A stretch of DNA of 64,000 nucleotides. It comes from Pseudomaricurvus alcaniphilus (GTDB taxonomy: Bacteria; Pseudomonadota; Gammaproteobacteria; Pseudomonadales; Cellvibrionaceae). The position numbers and the translations under genes are program-made. Location: positions 372,001-436,000 of the forward strand of contig NZ_JAAOIX010000003.1 of the NCBI RefSeq assembly GCF_011440395.1, written 5' to 3'. Below are positions 8,954-16,998 of this stretch, in pieces. The notes under the pieces are model-generated. The model did not search any database. It was not told the DNA's origin and saw only the letters and a program-made list of their open reading frames with translations. Position 1 is the first letter of the stretch; every line of letters begins with the position of its first letter.

Positions 8954-11086
8954 ATGACTGGTACAGGCTATTTAAATGCTGGTGGATATCTGAGAATCTT
9001 GCGCAACCTGCCGTTGATCATTGTCTGGGCACTGTCTTTTGGCCTCACGGTCGCCAGTTCTCCCGGCCTGGCCGATGTTCAGGCACCTGTATCTAGCCCG
9101 CAGCAACCTGCAGGGGTAGACGCTGGCCTGGATAATCTGGCCGTATTCGATGGCCGTTTCCCCAAGGCTCTGTATTTTCGTTATGTTGCTCCGGGATCCA
9201 GCAGCGTGCCGAGCGCCGATGCCCATTGGGTCAAGCGCTGGCAGTATCTCGACGGCATGATTGTCAGCGCTTTGGATGACTTCACTTTCGATTTCCCGGA
9301 CAAGGTTATCAGCAAGGTCGAGCTGTACAAGGCCACTTACCCGGACAAGCTGGCGTTATTGCATATCAACGGTAAATCCCGCTTTCCCCAGTTGACCAAC
9401 CCGCGCCTGTCGCCGTTGCATTTTTTGACCTATGCCGGGGTCACTAGCAATTCCAGGCTGGAGCCGGCGGCGAGCAGTATTCGCCTGGGCAAATCCGGCC
9501 GCGCACAGGCGCGCATCTTCCAGGCCAGCACCGGGCGCGGAGGACGAGGCCGCGACGATCTGGTGATCACTGCCCTGACGCCCGCGGGCAAGCCGGATTG
9601 GCAACACTTCGAGTATGCCCGCTTGCGTTCAGTCAATGCCAAAACCGGTGAGTTGCTAATTGAAAGGGGGCAATACGGGACCAGCGCACGGCATTTTGAC
9701 GGCTATTATATTGCGCCGCTGGTGACTTCCGGTCCCTGGCGGCCAAAGTCGGCGCAGATGGATTGGCTCTACAATTATTCATTGCAGAGCGCGACCCTGG
9801 CCGGAGTTCAGCCGGTGGCGCAGGTGCTAGCGGATGAAATTGGCGCCTGGTTTGCCAGCGACGGGGTGTTGCGGGCTTTCGATGGCCTGGAATTCGATGT
9901 CATGGTAGAAAACCCGGGCAATCCCGGCAGGGGGCGACCCACCGACATCGATTTCAATGGTGACGGCACCATTGACCAGTTGGATGCCAGGGTCAGGTCG
10001 GCATACGGTCCCGGGGTGGCAGAGTTCCTAAGACGGGTCCGGGCGGCGCTGGGGGATGGCAAGCTGGTCCTGGCAGATGGCCACAGGACCAATCACCAGC
10101 GCTCTGTCGCCGACTTGAATGGCATTGAAAGTGAGGGTTGGCCCCATCACTACGATCTGCAACTCGAGGACTGGTCCGGCGGCTTGAATCGCCACGCATA
10201 CTGGGCTCAATTTGCCCGCCAGCCCCGCTTCAGTTATGTGCGCATAGGGGAGTTGTATGACAAGCAGCTGCGCAAGGTAGAAATCTCTGCCAATTTGCAG
10301 CGCCTGATGATCGCTGGCGCCATTCTTACGGGTTCGGCTATCGTTCCGTCTAATCGCAACGCCGGGTTGCCTTTCCACAAGTGGCCGGAATTGAGTGGCG
10401 GCCGCGGCGTCTATTCCAGCTGGCTGGGTAAGCCCCTGGCCGAGCCCGTCTACACTGCCACGCAGACGCCCAATTTGTGGGGCGAGGATGTGGTTGGCAG
10501 CGCCGGGCAGTGGCGCCTGAACGGCCGGCTGGGCTATGACAGCCGCGAGCAGGTGCTGCGTATGGGGCGGACAAAGGCTGGTAGCGCCAGGGTAGAAGTG
10601 GAACTGGCGATTCCGGCGTTTAGCGGCAGCGACCTGGTAATTGCGTTGGCCGCCTCTAATGCGCCGATCAATACGAATTCAGGGCAGCGGCCGCGCTTGT
10701 TAGAGGTAGAATTGAGCAGTGCCTGTAATTCGACCCAATCTATAATGAGTTGGCTGGGCGGCGAAACCTTCTCCTCGCGCTTCTATTTTAGCGACGTTAA
10801 ATGGTCGAAAGGCTGCAGCGTGACCCTGCGAGCGGAGGGGGAGGGGGATGTTTATCTCCGGCGTGCCACTGTGCATGCCAGTCCGGATGTGGTGAGCCAA
10901 CAGTTTGAACACGGTTTTTTGGTTGCCAATCCGGCGGACAGTACCCAAGCGGTAACCCTGGACAACGCCTACCCGGGGTGTCGGCTGCGGCCACTGGCCA
11001 GCGGTGCCGAGGTTGAGGTCGATGGGAGATCTGTCAGGCCCAAGGTCGCAGCCAAAGACGCGCTCTTCGTACGGGCTGATTGTTGA
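8954..11086 (+). CDS. Exported putative glycoside hydrolase-like protein
   Basis: 710 residues from the ATG at 8954, chosen because the promoter -10 box lies downstream of the alternative ATG at 8903. A signal peptide is visible (hydrophobic LPLIIVWALSFGLTVA). Short motifs resemble TIM-barrel-type putative glycosidases: strand-like FDGLEFDVM with acidic residues, DGHRTNH, and NGIESEGWPHHYD. An EF-hand-like loop DFNGDGTID sits near residue 335. The C-terminus (GFLVANPADSTQAVTL ... ALFVRA) looks like the beta-sandwich that closes many amylase-like or polysaccharide-hydrolase proteins. Not assigned to a numbered GH family. Its place in a capsule locus suggests trimming or release of the cell's own polysaccharide in the periplasm or outside; that role is inference. 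Confidence 0.75.
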   Translation: MTGTGYLNAGGYLRILRNLPLIIVWALSFGLTVASSPGLADVQAPVSSPQQPAGVDAGLDNLAVFDGRFPKALYFRYVAPGSSSVPSADAHWVKRWQYLDGMIVSALDDFTFDFPDKVISKVELYKATYPDKLALLHINGKSRFPQLTNPRLSPLHFLTYAGVTSNSRLEPAASSIRLGKSGRAQARIFQASTGRGGRGRDDLVITALTPAGKPDWQHFEYARLRSVNAKTGELLIERGQYGTSARHFDGYYIAPLVTSGPWRPKSAQMDWLYNYSLQSATLAGVQPVAQVLADEIGAWFASDGVLRAFDGLEFDVMVENPGNPGRGRPTDIDFNGDGTIDQLDARVRSAYGPGVAEFLRRVRAALGDGKLVLADGHRTNHQRSVADLNGIESEGWPHHYDLQLEDWSGGLNRHAYWAQFARQPRFSYVRIGELYDKQLRKVEISANLQRLMIAGAILTGSAIVPSNRNAGLPFHKWPELSGGRGVYSSWLGKPLAEPVYTATQTPNLWGEDVVGSAGQWRLNGRLGYDSREQVLRMGRTKAGSARVEVELAIPAFSGSDLVIALAASNAPINTNSGQRPRLLEVELSSACNSTQSIMSWLGGETFSSRFYFSDVKWSKGCSVTLRAEGEGDVYLRRATVHASPDVVSQQFEHGFLVANPADSTQAVTLDNAYPGCRLRPLASGAEVEVDGRSVRPKVAAKDALFVRADC

Positions 11087-11133
11087 TGGCTGGCCAGGGC
11101 GCTTGTTTTTGTTATGTTGAAGAAGATGTGTAA

Positions 11134-12096
11134 ATGAAGTCAGATCATCCAATATTTTTTGTCCATATTCCCAAAACTGCGGGCACCAGTTTTCGCAAGG
11201 GGGCAGAGTCATATTTTGGTGGTGGAAACATCTGCTATGACTATTCAGTTAACTCCGCTGAAACCTCGTCACTGGTCAAGGACTTTATTTACGAGAGTAA
11301 TGATTGCCTGGGCTTTTACCAGCAATTAATGGCAAGCAGTTCTAATTTACTTTCCGGTCACGTCAATGTGCACAAGTATATTCATGGGGTTGGCGCCAGA
11401 AATACCGTTACATTCTTACGCGACCCGGTCGAGAGAGTTGTATCGGAATACTGGCATTTCGTGCGCAACAATAATTATCCCGGTCCCCTTGAGTCGTTTT
11501 ACAGAAAGCCGCAATTTATCAATAGGCAGCGCCGAATCCTGAGCAATATATCTCTGCCGCTGCTGGGAGTAGTAGGAATTACGGAGCAATACAACGAAAG
11601 TTTGGAAATCATCAATCACGCCTATAAGGCCGATATTCCCGGGCTTCGGTTGAATACTGGCAGTGAAGAAAAATCCTTTTCTTATGAGTTGACCAAAAAG
11701 CAGGAAGTGGAAATCAGGAAGCTGAACAAACCTGATATTCAGTATTACCAGCGAGCCAGGAAATTATTTAATCTGCGGCATGAGTTTTTTCGCAAAAATT
11801 TACCCTTTGCACACGGGGCGATCACGCAATCAAGCCCTAAAAGTGTTACAGGTTGGGCCTGGTGGGCGCAGTCCGATGCTGCGGTCGATGTGTTAGTGTA
11901 TAAAAACGACCAGCTGTGTGGGCAAGCCGTCGCCAGCAGTTTGCGGCCGGGGCAGTTGCGCTACGGGCCGCCAAGAAATGGCTACGTTGGTTTTCATGTG
12001 GATTACCAGGCTGAATCCGGTGATGAGATTCGATGTGAGGTAGCCGAGACAGGGCAAGTGCTCGGTCAAGTGACTGTAAATGATGCCAAACTATAG
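11134..12096 (+). CDS. Sulfotransferase family protein with C-terminal accessory domain
   Basis: 320 residues. The PAPS-binding 5'-phosphosulfate loop HIPKTAGTSFR lies at residues 11-21, and the 3'-phosphate motif FLRDPVERVVSEYW starts near residue 93. Both are hallmarks of carbohydrate sulfotransferases (Sulfotransfer_2 type). The core ends near residue 230. The last ~90 residues form a domain with GWAWW, SLRPGQL and VGFHV landmarks, resembling the C-terminal part of the glycosyltransferase at 7319. A cytoplasmic enzyme is expected, adding sulfate to the capsule or exopolysaccharide repeat. It lies 47 bases after the exported hydrolase and 92 bases before the GT2 gene on the same strand, so co-transcription is likely. 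Acceptor unknown. Confidence 0.88.
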   Translation: MKSDHPIFFVHIPKTAGTSFRKGAESYFGGGNICYDYSVNSAETSSLVKDFIYESNDCLGFYQQLMASSSNLLSGHVNVHKYIHGVGARNTVTFLRDPVERVVSEYWHFVRNNNYPGPLESFYRKPQFINRQRRILSNISLPLLGVVGITEQYNESLEIINHAYKADIPGLRLNTGSEEKSFSYELTKKQEVEIRKLNKPDIQYYQRARKLFNLRHEFFRKNLPFAHGAITQSSPKSVTGWAWWAQSDAAVDVLVYKNDQLCGQAVASSLRPGQLRYGPPRNGYVGFHVDYQAESGDEIRCEVAETGQVLGQVTVNDAKL

Positions 12097-12188
12097 TTGG
12101 GGGAGCAGGGTCTCTGGGAGATTGTTGAAGCCCCTCCGGCTTCGGCGCCACACCTGCCACCTGAAAAATAAATGTTGGTATTAGGTTA

Positions 12189-14468
12189 ATGTTAGAGTAT
12201 TTGTTGCTATTACTCCGGTTGATTCGTAACCCTGCCTGCGTTCCGCTGCGTGGCCTGCGCAAGCTGGAGGCTCGGAGGGACGACGCCAATGCGTTTGCCT
12301 GGCAGTCGCTTGACGAAGACCCGCAATTCAAGATCGATACCAGATTCTGGTGGCCCGGCTGGTACATGCTGGAAGTTGCGGTGAGCCACGATCAACCTGC
12401 CGGCACGGCATCCCTCTACATCGACTACGGCAATGATTTTAGCGCTGATTCGCGTATCGATTTACCCCTGAAACAGGGTGCCCTGTGTAAACGGCTGGTC
12501 TATCTGCCGGTGAAAGCCCGGGCGCTGCGCCTCGATCCGCTGGAGTCGACAGGGCAGTTTACTCTCAAAACCTGTCGCCTGGTGTGGTTGACGCCGAGCT
12601 TTGCGCTCAGTCGGTTGCTGCGCCGGCTGGCATACGTGCACCCGGACTATCGTGATTTGCCGACGGAGCTTGTATTTAAGCGCTTGAAGGAGTGTGCGGC
12701 GGCGCAAGGAGTGCACTGGCGGAGCTGGGCGCTGCGCAGTTACGAGGATACCTTTCTTTACTTCCTGCCCGAAAACAGCTACCGGCAATGGTTGAGTGAA
12801 ATTGAAAACGCGGATCTGCAGCTGGATGCAGAAGTGCCGGAGCGACTGGGCGAGTTGGGGCGGCGGCCGTTGATTTCGATACTGTTACCGGTATACAACA
12901 CCGAGCCCCAGCTGCTGGAGGCCTGTGTGCAATCGGTGTTAGCGCAGAGTTACCCGAACTGGCAATTGTGTATCGCCGACGACGCCTCAACCGATCGGCA
13001 ATCCCGCGCGGCCCTGCAGCGGCTGGCACAGCTGGACGAGCGCATCGACGTGGTCTGGCGGGAAGAGAACGGCCATATTTGCGCGGCCAGTAATTCTGCC
13101 CTGGAGCTGGCTCGTGGCGAATATTGCGCGCTGCTGGATCACGACGATGAGCTCGCCAGGCACGCGTTGTATTACGTCGCTGAGGCGCTCAATGACAATC
13201 CTCAAGCCCTGTTGCTGTACAGCGATGAAGACAAGCTGGATCGCCAGGGGCGCCGGTACGATCCGCATTTCAAGTCGGGTTGGGACCCGGACCGCTTGTT
13301 GTCGCAAAACTATATCTCTCATCTCGGTGTATACCAGACCCGCCGCTTGCAGCAGATAGGCGGCTTTCGCCGCGGTTACGAGGGCAGCCAGGACCATGAC
13401 CTGGTATTGCGTTTCAGCGCCGGCCTGGATCGACAACAGGTTGCCCACATTCCCCGGATTCTCTATCACTGGCGTGCGGTTGCCGGTTCTACCGCGTTGG
13501 CCAGTGGCGAGAAGGACTACACTGCTGATGCGGGGCTGCGAGCGGTGCAGGATTACCTGGATCAGCAGGCTAGTGGTGCGACGGCGGAGATGGGCATGGT
13601 GCCAAACAGTTACCGGGTTATTTGGCCGCTGCCTGAGCCGGCGCCACTGGTCAGTTTGCTGGTGCCTACCCGGGATCGCTGTGAAATTCTGCAGCCCTGT
13701 GTCGATGCTATTCTCGAGCGTACAGAATACCGCAACTTCGAACTGATTATTCTCGATAACCAGAGCCGCTGTGCGGAGACGCTTGCCTACATGGAAGAGG
13801 TGCGCCAGCGCGACAGCCGTGTGCGCGTCGAACACTGGGATCACCCGTTTAATTATTCTGCCATCAACAATTTCGGGGTGAGCGTGGCGCGGGGTGGGAT
13901 TATCGGCCTGGTGAACAACGATATCGAGCCCATCAACGCCGGTTGGCTGACCGAGTTGGTTCGCCATGCCTGTCGCCCCGCGGTGGGCTGTGTCGGGGCC
14001 AAATTGTACTACCCCAATGACACCATTCAGCACGGCGGGGTAATTCTTGGTATTGGCGGTGTGGCGGGCCATGCCCACAAATACCGGCCGCGGGACGATT
14101 ACGGCTATTTTTCCAGGCTGCAATTGGTGCAGAGTTACTCGGCGGTAACCGCGGCTTGCCTGCTGGTGCGAAAGTCGGTGTTTGAGCAAGTGGGCGGGTT
14201 GAACGAAAAGGACCTCAAAGTTGCCTTCAACGATGTGGACCTGTGCCTCAAGGTACGTGCCGCCGGTTACCGCAACCTGTGGACTCCCTATGCCGAGCTC
14301 TACCACCACGAATCGGTCTCCCGCGGCGAAGACAACAGCCCGGAAAAACAGCAGCGCTTCCAGGACGAGATCCGTTATATGCGCAAAACCTGGGGCAGTG
14401 AGCTGGATAGCGATCCAGCCTACAACCCCAACCTGACCCTGGCCTTCGAAGATTTTTCCCTGCGCTAA
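12189..14468 (+). CDS. Two-domain GT2 glycosyltransferase (capsule/O-antigen type)
   Basis: 759 residues. The N-terminal ~225 residues include a beta-sandwich-like segment (WWPGWYMLEVAV ... LRLDP) found at the front of many large GT2 polysaccharide enzymes. The first GT-A domain starts near residue 227 (PLISILLPVYNTEP), with DDASTD and the metal site LLDHDDE near residue 315. The second starts near residue 486 (PLVSLLVPTRDR), with LVNNDIEP near 574 and a FNDVDLCLKVRAAGYR segment typical of rhamnosyltransferase-like enzymes. Two catalytic domains suggest either two successive linkages or polymerising activity. No membrane helices are seen, so it is a cytoplasmic or peripheral enzyme. Sugar specificity cannot be read from sequence. 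Confidence 0.9.
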   Translation: MLEYLLLLLRLIRNPACVPLRGLRKLEARRDDANAFAWQSLDEDPQFKIDTRFWWPGWYMLEVAVSHDQPAGTASLYIDYGNDFSADSRIDLPLKQGALCKRLVYLPVKARALRLDPLESTGQFTLKTCRLVWLTPSFALSRLLRRLAYVHPDYRDLPTELVFKRLKECAAAQGVHWRSWALRSYEDTFLYFLPENSYRQWLSEIENADLQLDAEVPERLGELGRRPLISILLPVYNTEPQLLEACVQSVLAQSYPNWQLCIADDASTDRQSRAALQRLAQLDERIDVVWREENGHICAASNSALELARGEYCALLDHDDELARHALYYVAEALNDNPQALLLYSDEDKLDRQGRRYDPHFKSGWDPDRLLSQNYISHLGVYQTRRLQQIGGFRRGYEGSQDHDLVLRFSAGLDRQQVAHIPRILYHWRAVAGSTALASGEKDYTADAGLRAVQDYLDQQASGATAEMGMVPNSYRVIWPLPEPAPLVSLLVPTRDRCEILQPCVDAILERTEYRNFELIILDNQSRCAETLAYMEEVRQRDSRVRVEHWDHPFNYSAINNFGVSVARGGIIGLVNNDIEPINAGWLTELVRHACRPAVGCVGAKLYYPNDTIQHGGVILGIGGVAGHAHKYRPRDDYGYFSRLQLVQSYSAVTAACLLVRKSVFEQVGGLNEKDLKVAFNDVDLCLKVRAAGYRNLWTPYAELYHHESVSRGEDNSPEKQQRFQDEIRYMRKTWGSELDSDPAYNPNLTLAFEDFSLR

Positions 14469-14484
14469 ATGACCGGTGACGCTT

Positions 14485-15402
14485 ATGAGTGAGGCCGCGT
14501 GGGTTATCGAAGAAAATGACAACTCTTCCAGTCATTTTTTTGTGCGGCCGCAACTGCAGCGCCTGGGACTGGAGTTCCAGAGCCAGCGCTTGCGCCAGTG
14601 CCCGCCAGCATCGACAGCGCCGCTGCCAGCCAGCCTGGTGTTTGTGCGCTACCTGACCCCGGCCTGGCGGCGGCTGGTGGAGGCGCGTCGCGACCAGGTT
14701 GAGCGTCTGGTGTACTTTATGGACGACGATCTGTTTGACCTGCGTGCCCACGCGGGTTTGCCACTGCGCTATCGCTGGAAGCTGTATAACCTGGCCTGGC
14801 GTCACCGGCAGTGGCTGCGCAACATGGGCGCTGAGTTGTGGGTGTCCACCGACTGGCTGGCGCAAAAATACACCGCCTGGCAGCCCGAGGTGGTGCAACC
14901 CGGTTCGCCTTATGCCGCAGTTCCGCCGGTAAAGACGGTATTTTATCACGGTTCAGCCTCCCACAGTGCGGAAATACGCTGGCTGTACCCGGTGATCGAG
15001 TCGGTATTGGCCCGCGACCCGCAACTGTGCTTTGAAATTATTGGCGACCAGAAAGTGCGGGCCATCTTTGCCGGCCTGCCGCGGGTACACGTAGTGCATC
15101 CCATGCGCTGGCCGGCGTACCGGGCGTTTATCAGTCGCAGTGGCCGCACCATTGGCCTGGCCCCGCTGCTGGACCAGGCCTTTAACCGCTCCCGGGCACC
15201 GACCAAGTTTTTTGACATCACCCAGGCCGGGGCGGCAGGTATCTACGCCGATCACGCGGTCTATCGAGGGCGAGTCGAGCATCTGCATAACGGCTTGCTG
15301 GTGCCGATGCAGGTGGAGGCCTGGGCGGACGCGATTCTCCAGTTGAGTAACGACGAGGCGCTGCGCCAGTCGCTGCTGCAACAGGCGAGGGCAGCGCTGT
15401 GA
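14485..15402 (+). CDS. GT-B type glycosyltransferase (family 1/4-like)
   Basis: 305 residues from the ATG at 14485; an in-frame GTG at 14476 is possible but less likely. N-terminal landmarks are FVRYLTP and FMDDDLFDL, then STDWLAQ. The C-terminal half has VFYHGSASHSAEIRWL (the usual opening of the nucleotide-sugar-binding Rossmann domain), FEIIGD, and a loop NRSRAPTKFFDITQAGAAGIYAD equivalent to the E-x7-E/donor-binding region of GT4 enzymes. It is shorter than typical GT4 proteins (~350-400 residues). It follows the GT2 gene by 16 bases and precedes the KpsC-like module by 35, so it sits in the capsule operon. Donor and acceptor unknown. Confidence 0.82.
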   Translation: MSEAAWVIEENDNSSSHFFVRPQLQRLGLEFQSQRLRQCPPASTAPLPASLVFVRYLTPAWRRLVEARRDQVERLVYFMDDDLFDLRAHAGLPLRYRWKLYNLAWRHRQWLRNMGAELWVSTDWLAQKYTAWQPEVVQPGSPYAAVPPVKTVFYHGSASHSAEIRWLYPVIESVLARDPQLCFEIIGDQKVRAIFAGLPRVHVVHPMRWPAYRAFISRSGRTIGLAPLLDQAFNRSRAPTKFFDITQAGAAGIYADHAVYRGRVEHLHNGLLVPMQVEAWADAILQLSNDEALRQSLLQQARAAL

Positions 15403-15437
15403 ACGCAGGGCCACAGCCGGGCCGAGAGGCGGTCAAG

Positions 15438-16409
15438 ATGATCGGTTACTTTTCCTCAGGTATCGGCCGCCTGCCGCATCTGCAGCAACTGCTCGAAGCC
15501 CCCTGCCGCAGGGTCCGTTGGCTGGGGCGCCAGCGTGACCTGACTCACATTATGGGCTGGGGGCGCAAGCCCACCGCGGCGCGGGCGCGCCGTTTCGCCC
15601 GCGACCGGGGGTTGCCGTATATTTCCATTGAAGACGGATTCCTGCGCTCGGTGGGGCTGGGGGTTGAGGGTGCTGCCCCACACAGCCTGGCGGTGGATTA
15701 CAGTGGCATTTATTACGACGCCACAGGCCCCAGTGACCTGGAATCGCTGATTATCAATGGGGATTTTGACGAGGCAGAGCTGGCCCGGGCGGCGCGGGGC
15801 ATCGAGCTGATGCGCACCCGGCGCCTGTCCAAATACAACAATGCCGCGGATCACTATCGCGATCCCCGTTTGCAGGGCAGGGCGGCGGTGCTGGTGGTGG
15901 ACCAGACCTTCGCCGATCCATCGGTTGCCTGCGGCCTGGCGGATGGGGCGAGCTTTGCCAATATGCTGGACAGCGCCATCGCCAATCACCCCGAGGCACA
16001 GATTCTGGTCAAGGTGCATCCCGATGTGCTGGCGGGAAAGAAGCAGGGCTACCTGGCCGAGCTGGCCCAGCGGCGGGATTGCCTGCTGCTGGATGCCGAT
16101 ATATCGCCCTGGGCAGCCCTCGACCTGGTCGATGAGGTGTATGTAGTGACCAGCCAGATGGGTTTTGAAGCGTTGATGGCGGGTAAAATAGTGCACTGCT
16201 TCGGGATGCCGTTCTATGCCGGCTGGGGGCTTACCCGGGATGCGCTGAACTGTCCGCGGCGCGGGTTGAAGCGCCCCCTGGCACAGGTGTTCGCGGCGGC
16301 CTATTTACGCTACTGTCGCTACGTCGATCCCCTTACCGGGGAGCGCTGTGAGTTCGAACAGACGGCGCAGCGATTGGTCGCCCTGAGGGAAGGCGGGAAA
16401 AGGGGATAA
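15438..16409 (+). CDS. kpsC: KpsC N-terminal-type module: capsule Kdo-linker glycosyltransferase
   Basis: 323 residues from the ATG at 15438. This start is chosen because MIGYFSSGIGRLPHL matches the known KpsC N-terminus and a GAGAGG lies ~9 bases upstream; a GTG at 15399 overlapping the previous stop is the alternative. Landmarks along the protein: WGRKPTAARA, IEDGFLRSVGLG, GIYYDA, LSKYN, VVDQTFADPSV, KVHPDVLAGKK, YVVTSQMGFEALMAGK, FYAGWGLT and AAAYLRYCRYVDP, all characteristic of the first half of KpsC (PF05159; GT99 beta-Kdo transferase in E. coli). Normal KpsC is about twice this length with two such modules; here the gene stops after one. The second module seems to be encoded at 26658. 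It acts at the inner membrane on the lipid-linked Kdo primer of ABC-exported capsules. Confidence 0.9.
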   Translation: MIGYFSSGIGRLPHLQQLLEAPCRRVRWLGRQRDLTHIMGWGRKPTAARARRFARDRGLPYISIEDGFLRSVGLGVEGAAPHSLAVDYSGIYYDATGPSDLESLIINGDFDEAELARAARGIELMRTRRLSKYNNAADHYRDPRLQGRAAVLVVDQTFADPSVACGLADGASFANMLDSAIANHPEAQILVKVHPDVLAGKKQGYLAELAQRRDCLLLDADISPWAALDLVDEVYVVTSQMGFEALMAGKIVHCFGMPFYAGWGLTRDALNCPRRGLKRPLAQVFAAAYLRYCRYVDPLTGERCEFEQTAQRLVALREGGKRG

Positions 16410-16998
16410 GTGGCTGTCAATTTTTGGTCATTGACTGTGAAAAAGTGATAAACTGGCCGGCTGAATGGCAGGGAGCGCAAAATGTCGCATTTATCTTTCA
16501 GCTCTAACAGTAGCAACAGTGGACGTTCTATCAGTAGAAGTACCAGTACAGGGGGATAGCAGCGCCGGTACTGGCGCCAGGAATACCAGGTCCAGGCCGG
16601 CCAGCAGCGCGGGCCGGGCCAACCACCAGCAGCAATTTTTAGTGCGCGGTTCGTTATACAGTCGCCGGCGCCAAGGGAGAAGCCGGGCTGGAATGGGCCT
16701 GGTGTATTACAGACGATTTCGCAGCAAACGAGAGCCAGGCTCTGGGGACAGAATGTCCCGCAGGTGCCGCTAGCGCACAACCGACGTTGTCTAACGTGAC
16801 TGACATGCGTTTATGACAGTTGTGCTTGAGAAGTGCTCTCGAGAAACAGGGCTCAGAGTTAGGGCCGACAAGAGGCAGCCGCATTTCCAGGTCACTGCTG
16901 GTGCTGGATATGCATTTTATGCCCGGGAAGCGCGCGACGATGGCGCGCAGACGTTGCTGCGGTTTTAGAGGCCAGAATATTGATTTTTGAGTTGGTTA
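16410..16998 (+). other. 589-base gap before the PKS gene with a possible interrupted small ORF
   Basis: An ATG at 16482 with GGGAG 7 bases upstream opens a 25-codon Ser-rich ORF ending at TAG (16557-16559). The same frame then stays open to a TGA at 16797-16799, with coding-like, GC-ending codons at first. This could be a real 25-residue peptide, a gene broken by a nonsense mutation, or chance. TTGACT at 16431 and a weak pair TTGGTC/GATAAA (16424/16447) might be promoter elements. No terminator was recognised. The PKS operon promoter must lie here or upstream in the previous operon. Confidence 0.3.

Noticed and set aside
8626-8955. Minus-strand ORF in the divergent intergenic region
   Set aside because: No ribosome site, overlaps the promoter and palindrome, and has no recognisable protein features.
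12987-14522. Minus-strand ORF of 511 codons
   Set aside because: Lies opposite the two-domain GT2 gene, whose motifs are unambiguous; long antisense ORFs are common in GC-rich DNA.
16319-16780. Minus-strand ORF across the end of the KpsC-like gene
   Set aside because: Overlaps a clear coding end and then non-coding DNA; no supporting motif.
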